Below the pieces are notes generated by a model, which was not told where the DNA came from, did no database searches, and saw only the letters and a list, made by a program, of their open reading frames with translations. From Actinomycetospora sp. NBRC 106375 (GTDB lineage Bacteria; Actinomycetota; Actinomycetes; Mycobacteriales; Pseudonocardiaceae), in assembly GCF_030269665.1 (NCBI RefSeq), contig NZ_BSTS01000002.1:248001-312000 (forward strand): a DNA stretch of 64,000 nucleotides, written 5' to 3'. Made by a program: the position numbers and the translations under genes. Shown here piece after piece: positions 19,149-27,491 of the stretch. Each line of letters opens with the position of its first letter. Positions within the stretch are counted from its first letter, which is position 1.

Positions 19149-21122
19149 TCAGGCGCGGGCCCGCAGCCGGCGCAGCGTCGCCTCCCGGCCGGTGGCGCGG
19201 GTGAACAGGTACTCGGCGCGCTCGTAGGACAGCCGCGTGCGGCCGGTGTCGGGGCAGCGGTCGGCGGACGCCGGGGTGCGCGCGGGACCGGGCCGCCGGT
19301 CGGTGAGGAAGACCGGGCCGCGCGTCCGACCGTCCAGCAGCTCGTCGAGCAGGCGGGCGGTGCGCGACCGCCAGGTCACCGCGCCGTCGTGGGTGCGGCG
19401 GTCGTCGCGGTCGAGGTCGGTGACGTCGAGGGCGAGCACGGCGCGGACCGGCGCCCGGGACTCGTGCAGCAGCGACCACAGGGCCCGCTCGCGCACCGGC
19501 ACGGCGGGGTCCGCGCACAGGGCGGCGACGCGGTCGGGGGCGACGGGGGCCGCGGGCGGCGCGTCGGCCGCGCGGCGGGCCAGGCCGTCGGCGAGCTCGG
19601 GCCGCCCGGACCACGCGGCGAACGAGCGGACCGCGGCGCGGTGCCGGTTCCACGTCGTCGCGGCGGCCCCGTCCCACGAGGTGTGGACCACGCGGGCGAC
19701 GTCGTCGGCGTCCACCGCCGCCGGCGGCGTCGTCGCGCCGAGGTCGCGCACCAGCCGGCCCAGCGTCTGCGCGTAGGCGCGCCGGGCCGGCGCGGCGAGC
19801 CCGGCGAGGAAGCCGTCGACGAGGTCCCCGAGCGTCGGTCCCGTCGTCGGGGCCGCGGGCGCGGCGACGTCGGCCGCCCGCGCGTCGAGGAACGCGCGCT
19901 CGGCGTCGTTGTGCGTCAGGGCCGCCGCGCGGGCGTACTCCCGGCGCGCCTCCTCGCCCCGGCCGAGCCGGCGCAGGAGATCGGCGCGGACCCCGGGCAG
20001 CAGGTGGTAGTCGCGCAGGCGGGGGTCGTCGCGCAGGGCGTCGACGAGGGCGAGCCCGTCGGCGGGTCCACGGGCGCGGGCGACGGCGACGGCGCGGTTC
20101 AGCGCGACGACCGGGGTGGGCAGGACGGACGCGAGCCGGTCGTACAGCGCGGCGATCGCCGCCCAGTCGGTGTCCTCGGGGCGGCGGGCCTGGGCGTGGC
20201 AGACGGCGATGGCGGCCTGCAGGACGTACGGGCCGGGCGCGCCCCCGAGGTCGCGGGCCCGCAGCATCGCCGTGAACCCCCGGCGCACGTGGACCGGGTC
20301 CCACCGGCCGCGGTCCTGCTCGTGCAGCGGGATCGGCGAGCCGTCCGGGGCGGTGCGCGCCGCCGTGCGCGAGGCCTGCAGCTCCATGAGCGCGACCAGG
20401 CCGTGCACCTCGGGCTCCGACGGCGCGAGGGCCGCGAGCCGGTGCCCGAGGCGCAGGGCCTGCCCGCAGAGGTCCGCGCGCACCAGCTCCCGGCCCCAGG
20501 TGGCCGCGTAGCCCTCGTTGAACACGAGGTACACGACCTCGAGCACCGACCGCAGGCGCGCGGCCAGCTCCTCGCGGCCGGGCATCGCGAGCTCGGCGCC
20601 CGCCGCGGCGAGGGCCCGCTTCGCGTCGGCGATGCGGCGGCTGACCGTCGTCTCGTCGACGAGGAAGGCGCGCGCGATCTCGGCGGCGGACAGACCGCCG
20701 AGCAGGCGCAGGGTCAGGGCCAGCCGTCCCTCGGTGGGCAGCACCGGGTGGCACGACAGGAACATGAGCCGCAGGACGTCGGCGTCCTCGTCCGGAGCGT
20801 CGGCGTCGTCCGGCACCTCGGCCGTCCCGGGTGCCTCGGACGCGGCCCGCTCGTGCGCCCGCTCCGCGCGCTGCGCGCGCCGCAGGTGGTCGACCGCGCG
20901 GCGCTTGGCGACGGCGGTGAGCCACGCGCCGGGGTTGTCCGGCACGCCCTCGGCGGGCCACTGCTCGAGCGCCGCGACGAGGGCGTCCTGGGCGAGCTCC
21001 TCGGCCAGCCCGACGTCGTGGACCATGCGCGTGAGGGCGGCGACGACGCGGGCGGCCTCGAGCTTCCAGACCGCGTCGACGCGGGCGCGCGGCTCCTCGC
21101 CGCCCCCACGCGCGGACGTCAC
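19149..21122 (-). CDS. ECF42-type sigma factor fused to a degenerate tyrosine-recombinase-like domain
   Basis: 657 residues; ECF42 sigma factors are normally about 410. Residues ~1-190 hold sigma regions 2 and 4 (AEELAQDALVAALEQWP; GLSAAEIARAFLVDETTVSRR). Residues ~200-410 are the ECF42 C-terminal helical extension with VVYLVFNEGYAATWG. Residues ~425-657 read as a tyrosine recombinase: a SAM-like N-terminal part (RRAYAQTLGRLVRDLG, TWNRHRAAVRSFAAW) and a catalytic-type part (LWSLLHESRAPVRAVLALDV, GPVFLTDRRPGPAR, RLSYERAEYLFTRATG). The first catalytic Arg is replaced by Pro, the beta-hairpin Lys is missing, and the protein ends before the HxxR and Tyr motifs. GTG start overlaps the DGPF gene stop, typical ECF42 context. 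Confidence 0.85.
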   Translation of the reverse strand: MTSARGGGEEPRARVDAVWKLEAARVVAALTRMVHDVGLAEELAQDALVAALEQWPAEGVPDNPGAWLTAVAKRRAVDHLRRAQRAERAHERAASEAPGTAEVPDDADAPDEDADVLRLMFLSCHPVLPTEGRLALTLRLLGGLSAAEIARAFLVDETTVSRRIADAKRALAAAGAELAMPGREELAARLRSVLEVVYLVFNEGYAATWGRELVRADLCGQALRLGHRLAALAPSEPEVHGLVALMELQASRTAARTAPDGSPIPLHEQDRGRWDPVHVRRGFTAMLRARDLGGAPGPYVLQAAIAVCHAQARRPEDTDWAAIAALYDRLASVLPTPVVALNRAVAVARARGPADGLALVDALRDDPRLRDYHLLPGVRADLLRRLGRGEEARREYARAAALTHNDAERAFLDARAADVAAPAAPTTGPTLGDLVDGFLAGLAAPARRAYAQTLGRLVRDLGATTPPAAVDADDVARVVHTSWDGAAATTWNRHRAAVRSFAAWSGRPELADGLARRAADAPPAAPVAPDRVAALCADPAVPVRERALWSLLHESRAPVRAVLALDVTDLDRDDRRTHDGAVTWRSRTARLLDELLDGRTRGPVFLTDRRPGPARTPASADRCPDTGRTRLSYERAEYLFTRATGREATLRRLRARA

Positions 21123-21442
21123 GGGCCCATCACCCGCCGCAGCACGCTGTCGCCGTCACCGACGATGCGGCGGAACCGGCGGGAGACCTCGAGCGCCTCC
21201 TCGTGCGAGGACACCTCGACCAGCGCGAAGCCGAGGATCGCCTCCTTGGCCTCCACGAACGGCCCGTCGGTCACGGTGATCTCGTCGCCGTGCGAGGTCA
21301 CGGTCGTGCCGCCGGGCTCCAGGCCCCCGGTGGCGATGAGGATGCCGGCGGCGGTCATCTCCTCGATGAACGCGCCCATCTCGGCGAAGAGGGCCTCGTC
21401 GGGCCGGCGGCTGTTCTCCCCGGTGGTCATCAGGTAGCGCAT
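21119..21442 (-). CDS. YCII/DGPF-domain protein
   Basis: Small ferredoxin-fold protein of the YCII family, 107 residues, containing TVTDGPFVEAKE, the DGPF motif. These proteins accompany ECF42 sigma factors and are their usual targets (known for Streptomyces); the biochemical role is unknown. ATG chosen because AGAGGAG lies 7 nt upstream; the longer in-frame reading begins inside the palindrome and lacks a site. Overlaps the sigma gene by GTGA, forming a two-gene operon. Confidence 0.9.
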   Translation of the reverse strand: MRYLMTTGENSRRPDEALFAEMGAFIEEMTAAGILIATGGLEPGGTTVTSHGDEITVTDGPFVEAKEAILGFALVEVSSHEEALEVSRRFRRIVGDGDSVLRRVMGP

Positions 21443-21497
21443 CTCGAACTCCTCTGTCTCGGGTGACGACGGCTTCCGGCTCCCCGTCGACCGGGGC

Positions 21498-21534
21498 GAT
21501 GCGACAGGGAACGCCATGCGTTCCCTGTCGTATC
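21498..21534. promoter_or_regulatory. 37-bp palindrome between divergent DGPF-sigma and DUF998 genes
   Basis: Arms CGACAGGGAACGC (21502-21514) and GCGTTCCCTGTCG (21518-21530) are exact inverse repeats around CAT; beyond them three more bases pair after one mismatch, giving 17-bp arms. It lies 56 bp from the DGPF start and 59 bp from the DUF998 start. Each arm ends in CCTGTCG reading outward, similar to the TGTCGA -35 element reported for ECF42 promoters, so it may be two back-to-back ECF42 promoters or an operator. Confidence 0.7.
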
Positions 21535-21592
21535 AGCCCGGGCGACGTCCTGGCGAGCGTCCGACCGGAGGACCCGACGAGAGGAACCCGAG

Positions 21593-22267
21593 ATGAGCAC
21601 CCCGACCCGCACCCAGACCCGCACCCAGGTCCCCGCCGCCGTGTCCGACCCCGGCACCCGCATCCGGCTGGGCGCCCTCGCCGCCGGTCTCGTCGGGTGG
21701 GCGGCGGTCTCCACCGCGCAGGCGGCCACCCGTGCGGGGTTCGACATCCTCGTCCACCCGCTGAGCCTGCTCTCCACCGGCGACCTCGGGTGGCTGCAGA
21801 TCACGAACTTCGTCGTCGCCGGCGTGCTGACGGTCGTCGGCGCCGGCGGGCTCCGGCAGGCCCTGCGCGGCACGCACGGTGGTGTGTGGGCGCCCCGCCT
21901 CGTCGCGGCCTCAGGGGTCGGCCTCGTCCTCGCCGGTGCCATGGTCATGGACCCGGGCGCGAACTTCCCCGTCGGCGCACCGGCGGACCTCCCGCTCGTG
22001 ACCTGGCACGCCTACGGCCACATGGTCGCCGGCACGATCACGTTCACGACGCTGATCGCCGCCTGTTGCGTCCTGGGCCGCCACTTCTCCCGCGGCGGGC
22101 GCCGCGACCTCGCCGTGGTCTCCCGCGCCGCGGGGCTCGCCCTGGTCGCCGGCTGGGGCTGGGCGATGGCCGGCGGAGCCGGCGGCACCCTGACCCTCGC
22201 GATCGGGGCGATCGCCGCCATGGTGTGGGTCGCCGCCGTGGCGCTGCGGCTGCGACGGACCGTCTGA
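21593..22267 (+). CDS. DUF998 family membrane protein
   Basis: Unknown function, 224 residues with six transmembrane helices after a ~20-residue Thr/Arg N-terminus. FDILVHPLSLLSTGDLGWLQ and MDPGANFPVGAP fit DUF998 (pfam06197). GAGAGGAACCCGAG precedes the ATG. Divergent from the DGPF-ECF42 operon across a large palindrome, so probably in the same regulon. A strong terminator follows. Confidence 0.85.
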   Translation: MSTPTRTQTRTQVPAAVSDPGTRIRLGALAAGLVGWAAVSTAQAATRAGFDILVHPLSLLSTGDLGWLQITNFVVAGVLTVVGAGGLRQALRGTHGGVWAPRLVAASGVGLVLAGAMVMDPGANFPVGAPADLPLVTWHAYGHMVAGTITFTTLIAACCVLGRHFSRGGRRDLAVVSRAAGLALVAGWGWAMAGGAGGTLTLAIGAIAAMVWVAAVALRLRRTV

Positions 22268-22281
22268 CGACGTGCGACACC

Positions 22282-22312
22282 AGCCCCTCGGGTGCCCGGC
22301 ACCCGAGGGGCT
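22282..22312 (+). terminator. Intrinsic-type terminator after the DUF998 gene
   Basis: AGCCCCTCGGGTG-CCCGG-CACCCGAGGGGCT: a perfect 13-bp stem with 5-nt loop starting 14 bp after the stop. No T-run, usual for high-GC actinobacteria. Confidence 0.75.
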
Positions 22313-22488
22313 CGCGCCGTGCTCACCCACAAGAGCCCCGCGGGCCCCGGGCGTCAGCACGACGTACGCGGCGCCGTCGAGACGACGCGCCGGACGGGTG
22401 GCGAAACACTCGACGGGATGACAACCCATCGAGCGGATCTCCGTCGCGACCGGTACCCCGGGCCCGCGGTCCCACCGTTGACTGCGGC

Positions 22489-23832
22489 GTGCGCTCCGAC
22501 ACGACTGGCCCCGCGTCCCCGACACGGGCCGTCCGGGAGCGACGGACGCGACGGGCGGGACTCGTCGTGGCCGCCGCCCTGACGACGGCCCTGGCCCTGT
22601 CCGCCCCGCTGGGCGCCCCGGCGGCGCTCGCCGACCCGGGCCCGCCGTCGACGGACCCCTCCGGGCCGCTGCCGCGCGACACCCCGTCCGCGGCGGCCGA
22701 CGAGGGACCGCAGCGCTGGGCCCCGCCGCTCGCCGGCACGTCGACCGGCGTCGAGGTCACCGAGGGCACCGCCCGGCTCTCCACCACCCGCGACGGCACC
22801 GAGACCGGCCCCGCCTCGCTGCGGGGCGCGCAGCGCCAGGGCCTGCTCGACCTCGGCGCGCACCAGTTCGCCGAGCCCGTCAACCGCATCGACGCTCCGG
22901 TCGTCGGCGACGTCCCGCCCGGCGGGCAGGTGGCCGTCGACGTCCGCGGCCAGGGTGACGACGGGCAGTGGACCGAGTGGATCCCCGCGGAGCCGGGGGC
23001 CCCGGCGATGCTGCCGGAGCCCACGAGGACCGTCGCCGTGCGCCTCGCGCTGCTCGCGCCCACCGGCTCGGCCGGGCCGACGGTCCGCAGCCTCGAGGTG
23101 CTCGCCGACGAGGTGCCGGCCGGGCCGCGCGCCATCACCCCGCGCGCCAGCTACCGCGTGTTCGCCACGCGCGAGGGCCTCGTCGGCGGGACCACCGCCA
23201 ACGGGCACCGGATCGCCCCCGAGGACCAGTTCGTCGCGCTGCCCTCGCGCCGCGCGCTCTCGCCCGACGGCAAGGGCGAGTACAGCGTGCGGGTCTGCAC
23301 CGACGCCGGGCGCTGCGCGACCGTGCCGGTGTGGGACGTCGGACCCTGGAACACCAAGGACGACTACTGGAACCCCGCCGACCAGCGCGAGCAGTGGAAG
23401 GACCTGCCCCAGGGCCGGCCGATGGCCCAGGCCGCCTACGAGGACCGGTACAACGGCGGCAACGACGGCTTCGGGCGCCCGATCAAGAACCCGGCGGGCA
23501 TCGACCTCGCCGACGGGACCTTCCACGGTCTGGGCCTGACGAACAACAGCTTCGTCACGGTCGACTACCTGTGGACCGCGCGCTCCGCGGCCCTCGGTCG
23601 CGCCGTGACCGTCGGCGCCGGGCCGGTCCAGGAGCGCGCCACCCCGGACGCCGCGGCGCCCGAGGCCGGCGTCGTCGGCGACGGCGCCCAGGTCGAGGTC
23701 CGGTGCCAGCGCGCGGGCACGCCGGTCACGGGCAGCCAGGGCACGAGCAACCTCTGGCTGCAGACCCGCCCGGAGCGCTACGTCCCGGCGGCCTGGATCC
23801 AGGGCGCCCCGCCGCTGCCGCCGTGCCAGTGA
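22489..23832 (+). CDS. Secreted protein with barrel-like and SH3-like domains
   Basis: Unknown exported protein, 447 residues. The GTG start gives a classical signal peptide: Arg-rich n-region (RERRTRRAG), hydrophobic core and cleavage near ALADP. The middle (YSVRVCTDAGRCATVPVWDV then GPWNTKDDYW) contains a Cys pair and resembles double-psi barrel/RlpA-like wall proteins; the last ~80 residues look like a bacterial SH3 domain ending in QGAPPLPPCQ. No other in-frame start preserves the signal peptide. Likely binds or acts on the cell wall; family not certain. Confidence 0.65.
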   Translation: MRSDTTGPASPTRAVRERRTRRAGLVVAAALTTALALSAPLGAPAALADPGPPSTDPSGPLPRDTPSAAADEGPQRWAPPLAGTSTGVEVTEGTARLSTTRDGTETGPASLRGAQRQGLLDLGAHQFAEPVNRIDAPVVGDVPPGGQVAVDVRGQGDDGQWTEWIPAEPGAPAMLPEPTRTVAVRLALLAPTGSAGPTVRSLEVLADEVPAGPRAITPRASYRVFATREGLVGGTTANGHRIAPEDQFVALPSRRALSPDGKGEYSVRVCTDAGRCATVPVWDVGPWNTKDDYWNPADQREQWKDLPQGRPMAQAAYEDRYNGGNDGFGRPIKNPAGIDLADGTFHGLGLTNNSFVTVDYLWTARSAALGRAVTVGAGPVQERATPDAAAPEAGVVGDGAQVEVRCQRAGTPVTGSQGTSNLWLQTRPERYVPAAWIQGAPPLPPCQ

Positions 23833-23866
23833 CACAGCGCTCTGACGGGTGACACGGCCGGGCCAC

Positions 23867-23872
23867 TAGGCT
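23867..23872 (+). promoter_or_regulatory. Leaderless -10 element of menA
   Basis: TAGGCT lies 8 nt before the menA GTG and no ribosome-binding site is present, so menA is probably a leaderless transcript. A loose -35 (CTGACG) is ~19 bp further upstream. Confidence 0.45.
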
Positions 23873-23880
23873 CGCCGGGC

Positions 23881-24753
23881 GTGGCGACCGTGGCGGAGTG
23901 GGTGGAAGGAGCGCGGCCGCGCACGCTGCCCACGGCGGTCGCGCCGGTGCTGGCGGGGTGTGGGGCCGCGGCCGGGGTGGCCGGGTTCGATCTGGTCGCC
24001 GCGATCCTCGCGATGATCGTCTCCGTCGGCCTGGTCATCGGCGTGAACTACGCCAACGACTACTCCGACGGCATCCGCGGCACCGACGACGACCGGGTCG
24101 GTCCGCTGCGCCTCGTCGGCTCGGGCGTCGCCCAGCCGTACAAGGTCCGCCGCGCCGCCGTCGCCTGTCTCGGCACCGCCGCCGTCGCCGGCGTCGCCCT
24201 CTCGCTCTACAGCGGGCACTGGTGGCTGATCCTCGTCGGCGCCGCGTGCCTGCTGGGGGCGTGGTTCTACACCGGCGGCTCGCGGCCCTACGGCTACCGC
24301 GGGTTCGGCGAGGTCGCGGTGTTCGTGTTCTTCGGCCCCGTCGCCGTGCTCGGCACCGAGTTCGTGCAGACGGGCCGCGCGAGCGGGCTGGGCATCGGCG
24401 CGTCGGTGGGTGTCGGGCTGCTCGCGTGCGCCGTGCTCGTGGCCAACAATCTGCGCGACATCTCCTCCGACGTCGAGACCGGCAAGCGCACGCTCGCGGT
24501 GGTGCTCGGCGACCGCGACACCCGCGTGCTCTACGCCGCGCTGGTGGTCGTGCCGCTCGGGATGACGCTCGTGCTGAGCCTGCGCGCGTGGGGCGCGCTG
24601 GCGGGCCTGCTCGCCCTGGTCCTGCTGGTCCCCAGCCTGCGCCGCGTGCTGGCGGGCTCCACCGGCCCGCAGCTCATCCCCGTGCTGCGCGACACCGCGC
24701 TCGGGCTGCTGGTGTGGTCCGCGGCGACGGCCCTGGGGCTGGCGCTGACCTGA
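23881..24753 (+). CDS. menA: DHNA octaprenyltransferase MenA
   Basis: 1,4-dihydroxy-2-naphthoate polyprenyltransferase, an integral membrane prenyltransferase that attaches the isoprenoid tail in menaquinone synthesis. 290 residues, about nine transmembrane helices. First Asp-rich motif: NYANDYSDGIRGTDDDR; second: NNLRDISSDVETGKRTLAV, both binding Mg-diphosphate. GTG start without ribosome-binding site, see the -10 element. Convergent with the DUF4229 gene, as in other actinobacteria. Confidence 0.95.
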   Translation: MATVAEWVEGARPRTLPTAVAPVLAGCGAAAGVAGFDLVAAILAMIVSVGLVIGVNYANDYSDGIRGTDDDRVGPLRLVGSGVAQPYKVRRAAVACLGTAAVAGVALSLYSGHWWLILVGAACLLGAWFYTGGSRPYGYRGFGEVAVFVFFGPVAVLGTEFVQTGRASGLGIGASVGVGLLACAVLVANNLRDISSDVETGKRTLAVVLGDRDTRVLYAALVVVPLGMTLVLSLRAWGALAGLLALVLLVPSLRRVLAGSTGPQLIPVLRDTALGLLVWSAATALGLALT

Positions 24754-24756
24754 CCC

Positions 24757-25116
24757 TCACTCCGGGCTGTCGACGTCGCCCCGCAGCTCCGCCCGCAGCT
24801 GTTCCCGGCGGGCGCGGCGGGACGCGGTCGCCGCGTCGATCTCGCCGGTGAGCCCGGCCCGCAGCCCGCGGAACAGGTACAGCGAGAGCGGCAGCGCGAC
24901 GACGATGGCCACCAGCAGCCCCAGGAGCAGCGGCAGGCCGACCGCGACGAGCACGCCGGCGATCACCGCGACGACGAGCAGGCGCGCGCCGACGTAGAGC
25001 AGGACGGCCAGGGCGACGGCGCCCGGCGTCCCGGTCGGGGCCGCTGCGGTCGGGCTCGCGGGGTGCGCGGCGTCGGTCCGGACGCCCTCGCCGGACCCGG
25101 GATCCTCGGTGCTCAC
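24757..25116 (-). CDS. DUF4229 family membrane protein
   Basis: Small membrane protein, 119 residues. A ~30-residue hydrophilic start, then two transmembrane helices and a charged Arg/Glu tail (SRRARREQLRAELRG). Its position next to menA and size fit DUF4229. TACCCT lies 6 nt before the GTG, so it is probably leaderless. Function unknown; conserved linkage suggests a role with menaquinone synthesis. Confidence 0.75.
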   Translation of the reverse strand: MSTEDPGSGEGVRTDAAHPASPTAAAPTGTPGAVALAVLLYVGARLLVVAVIAGVLVAVGLPLLLGLLVAIVVALPLSLYLFRGLRAGLTGEIDAATASRRARREQLRAELRGDVDSPE

Positions 25117-25261
25117 GCATCCAGGGTAGGCCCGCGGCGACCCGTCCGTGCGGCCCGGCGGCGGGCGCCGGACACGTCCCTTTTCGCCCTTTATGAACCC
25201 TTTACCTGGATACAAGCGTTCGAGTACGTACGGGGTCCGGTGTCACGATTCGCCGTGTTGT

Positions 25262-25288
25262 GTCCGCTCCGCCGTCCGCGGGGCGGAC
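25262..25288 (+). promoter_or_regulatory. Hairpin in the bldC leader
   Basis: GTCCGCTCCGC-CGTCC-GCGGGGCGGAC, 11-bp stem with one G-U pair, 34 bp before the bldC start. The AT-rich stretch 25180-25240 upstream (CTTTATGAACCCTTTACC) is the likely promoter. The hairpin could influence translation. Confidence 0.4.
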
Positions 25289-25322
25289 CGGTTGTGTGTG
25301 GCGATAGGGAAGGTGGAGTGAC

Positions 25323-25526
25323 ATGACCATCGCTCACGAGGCCAGCGAGCGGCTCATGACCCCGGGCGAGGTCGCCGCGATGTTCCGCGTCGACCCCAAG
25401 ACCGTGACCCGCTGGGCCTCCGCGGGCCGCATCGGCTCCATCCGCACCCCGGGCGGCCACCGCCGCTTCCGTGAGTCCGAGGTGCGCACGCTGCTCGACG
25501 GCCTCACCAGCGAGGCGCACCACTAG
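25323..25526 (+). CDS. bldC: BldC developmental regulator
   Basis: MerR-type winged-helix DNA-binding protein without effector domain, 67 residues. LMTPGEVAAMFRVDPKTVTRW and IRTPGGHRRFRESEV are near-identical to Streptomyces BldC, which delays differentiation by binding DNA as head-to-tail oligomers. Ribosome-binding site GGTGGAG is 6 nt from the ATG. Monocistronic. In non-sporulating relatives the regulon is unknown. Confidence 0.95.
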   Translation: MTIAHEASERLMTPGEVAAMFRVDPKTVTRWASAGRIGSIRTPGGHRRFRESEVRTLLDGLTSEAHH

Positions 25527-25774
25527 CGATCCCCGCACGACCGGCGGCCCCGCGCCGCCGGTCGGCGGCGCTCGGGCCGCGGCACGGGGGTGCGGCGGCG
25601 GCCGGCGGAGACTCGGTCGCGACCGGTGACCCCGCTCGTCCCGGGCACCCGACCGTCACCCGACGGCAACCTCTCGCACGTCACGCGGACTCCGCGCGCG
25701 ACCGGTAGCGTGGGCGCTGCCCCGTCCGCGGACCCGCCCGCGGCCGGAGACGTCGAGATGCTGGAGGCGTCCGA

Positions 25775-26041
25775 GTGATCGCGTTCCTCGTGGCCGTGCT
25801 GGTCCTGGTCGTCGTGGGGACGTTGCTGTGGAAGGTGATGGCCGCCCAGGCGGCGCAGGCCGGACACGACGGCGCCCCCGGCGGCATGGTCGAGGACGCC
25901 CCCACCGGGCCCACCCGGCAGGCGACCCCGCGGCGTCCCCAGCGCCCGCGCCGGCCCGTCGCCCCGGACGACGACCCCGAGTTCCTGCGCTCCCTCGACG
26001 AGAAGATCCAGCGCGAGGACCCGCCGTCCTCCTCGCCCTGA
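25775..26041 (+). CDS. Small single-pass membrane protein
   Basis: Unrecognised, 88 residues. One N-terminal transmembrane helix (FLVAVLVLVVVGTLLWKV) followed by a hydrophilic Pro/Arg-rich region and DDPEFLRSLDEKIQRED. GGAGG 8 nt before the GTG supports the start; TAGCGT at 25707-25712 may be its -10. Coding-like third-position GC. Convergent with the MinD-like gene, 15 bp apart. Confidence 0.65.
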   Translation: MIAFLVAVLVLVVVGTLLWKVMAAQAAQAGHDGAPGGMVEDAPTGPTRQATPRRPQRPRRPVAPDDDPEFLRSLDEKIQREDPPSSSP

Positions 26042-26056
26042 GCTCCTGACCGCCCC

Positions 26057-27403
26057 TCAGCGGGGGATCATCGGCAGGCGGACGCGCGATCCGGCGCGGC
26101 CGAAGTCGTCGGCCACCGTGGCCGCCAGCTCCAGCAGCGCCGCGCGTGTGGCCGAGCTGAGCTTCTCCAGCTCGATCTCCGCGCCCTCCTCGAGGTGCGG
26201 GTCGAACGGCAGGCGGACGACCGCCCGGCAGCGCGCGGCGAAGTGGTCCGAGACCCGGTCGAGGTCGACGTTGCCCGACGAGCGGCGCACGTAGTTGATG
26301 ACCGCCACCGAGCGCGACACGAGGTCGCGGTACCCGTGCGCGTCCAGCCAGTCCAGGGTCGCCGACGCGCTGCGCGCTCCGTCGATCGACGCCGACGACA
26401 CGATGAGCAGGGAGTCGGCGACGTCGAGCACGCCCTTCATCGCCGAGTGCATCAGGCCGGTGCCGCAGTCGGTGAGCACGACGTTGTAGAAGTGCTCGAG
26501 CAGCGTCACCGTGCGCCGGTAGTCGACCTCGCTGAACGCCTCGGACACGGCCGGGTCCTGCTCGCTGGCGAGGATCTCCAGGCGTGACGGGCCCTGGGAC
26601 GTGTACGCGCGGACGTCGGAGTAGCGGCGCACGCGGTTGGCGTCGCGCAGCAGGTGCCGCACCGTCGCCGTCGTCTCGAGCGGGATCTTCTGGCTCAGCG
26701 TCCCGCGGTCCGGGTTGGCGTCCACGGCGATCACCCGGTCGCCGCGCAGGGACGCGAACGTCGACCCGAGCGTCGTGGTCATCGTCGTCTTGCCGACGCC
26801 GCCCTTGAGGCTCAGCATCGCGATCTTGTAGCAGCCGTGCAGCGGCTGGTTGACACGGGCGATGAGCTCGCGGCGGGCGGCGTCGCCGGGGCTCTCCCCC
26901 GGGTTGACCAGGCCGCCGGTGCCGACGAACAGCGCGCGCCGCCAGCCCGTCTGCGGCGGCCGCTTGCTGGGCCGCAGCAGCTGGGCGGAGGACAGGTCGT
27001 AGGACGCGGGCCCGGCGGCCTGCGGGGCGCCGGCGCCGCGGCCCGGCGTGGTGAACCGACCCGAGACCGGGGCGCGGTCACCCGACGGCGGCGCGGGGGG
27101 TGCCCCCGCGGCGCGTCCCGTGGGCGGGGCACCGGCGCGCGGGTCGAAGCCCGCGGCGTGCCGGGGCTGCGCGGCGTCGCCGCGGGCGGCCTCGGCGGTG
27201 TCGACGCGCCGGGTGGTCTCCGGGGAGTCCGGGGGTGCCGCGACGCCGGAGGGGTCGGCCGCTCCGTTGGTCGCCGGCGCGCCGGTGGCGGGCCCCGACG
27301 AGGCACCCGTCGCGGCCTCGTCGGCCGGGGCGTGGTCCGTCTCCGGCGGGACGGCACCGGCCGCGCCGTCGCGCTCGGCGCCGGTGTCGTCCCTGGATTC
27401 CAT
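26057..27403 (-). CDS. MinD/ParA-like ATPase (Rv0530/EspI-like)
   Basis: P-loop ATPase of the deviant Walker A class, 448 residues. The first ~120 residues are disordered Pro/Ala/Asp-rich; SAQLLRPSKRPPQTGWRR begins the conserved part, SLKGGVGKTTMT is the Walker A, and VIAVDANPDRG follows. Similar proteins are the mycobacterial Rv0530 in the same place after ccsA, and ESX-associated EspI. The ATG is preferred over a GTG two codons upstream because GGGAGG is then 9 nt away. Role in cytochrome maturation or localisation is inferred from conserved linkage only. Confidence 0.8.
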   Translation of the reverse strand: MESRDDTGAERDGAAGAVPPETDHAPADEAATGASSGPATGAPATNGAADPSGVAAPPDSPETTRRVDTAEAARGDAAQPRHAAGFDPRAGAPPTGRAAGAPPAPPSGDRAPVSGRFTTPGRGAGAPQAAGPASYDLSSAQLLRPSKRPPQTGWRRALFVGTGGLVNPGESPGDAARRELIARVNQPLHGCYKIAMLSLKGGVGKTTMTTTLGSTFASLRGDRVIAVDANPDRGTLSQKIPLETTATVRHLLRDANRVRRYSDVRAYTSQGPSRLEILASEQDPAVSEAFSEVDYRRTVTLLEHFYNVVLTDCGTGLMHSAMKGVLDVADSLLIVSSASIDGARSASATLDWLDAHGYRDLVSRSVAVINYVRRSSGNVDLDRVSDHFAARCRAVVRLPFDPHLEEGAEIELEKLSSATRAALLELAATVADDFGRAGSRVRLPMIPR

Positions 27404-27491
27404 CGCCACGGTCCTCCCTCGTCGCGGTGCGCGCGCCGCACCGTATCGGAGTCGGGAGATCCGAACGACCCGAACTGATCAGCCCGGTCGA

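Noticed and set aside
19149-19830. Separate integrase gene or mobile element next to the sigma factor
   Set aside because: The recombinase-like part is in frame with the sigma factor, lacks catalytic residues, and no attachment repeats or other mobile genes are near.
25590-25778. 62-codon plus-strand frame between bldC and the small membrane protein
   Set aside because: Arg/Pro-rich, no ribosome-binding site, contains the likely promoter of the next gene.
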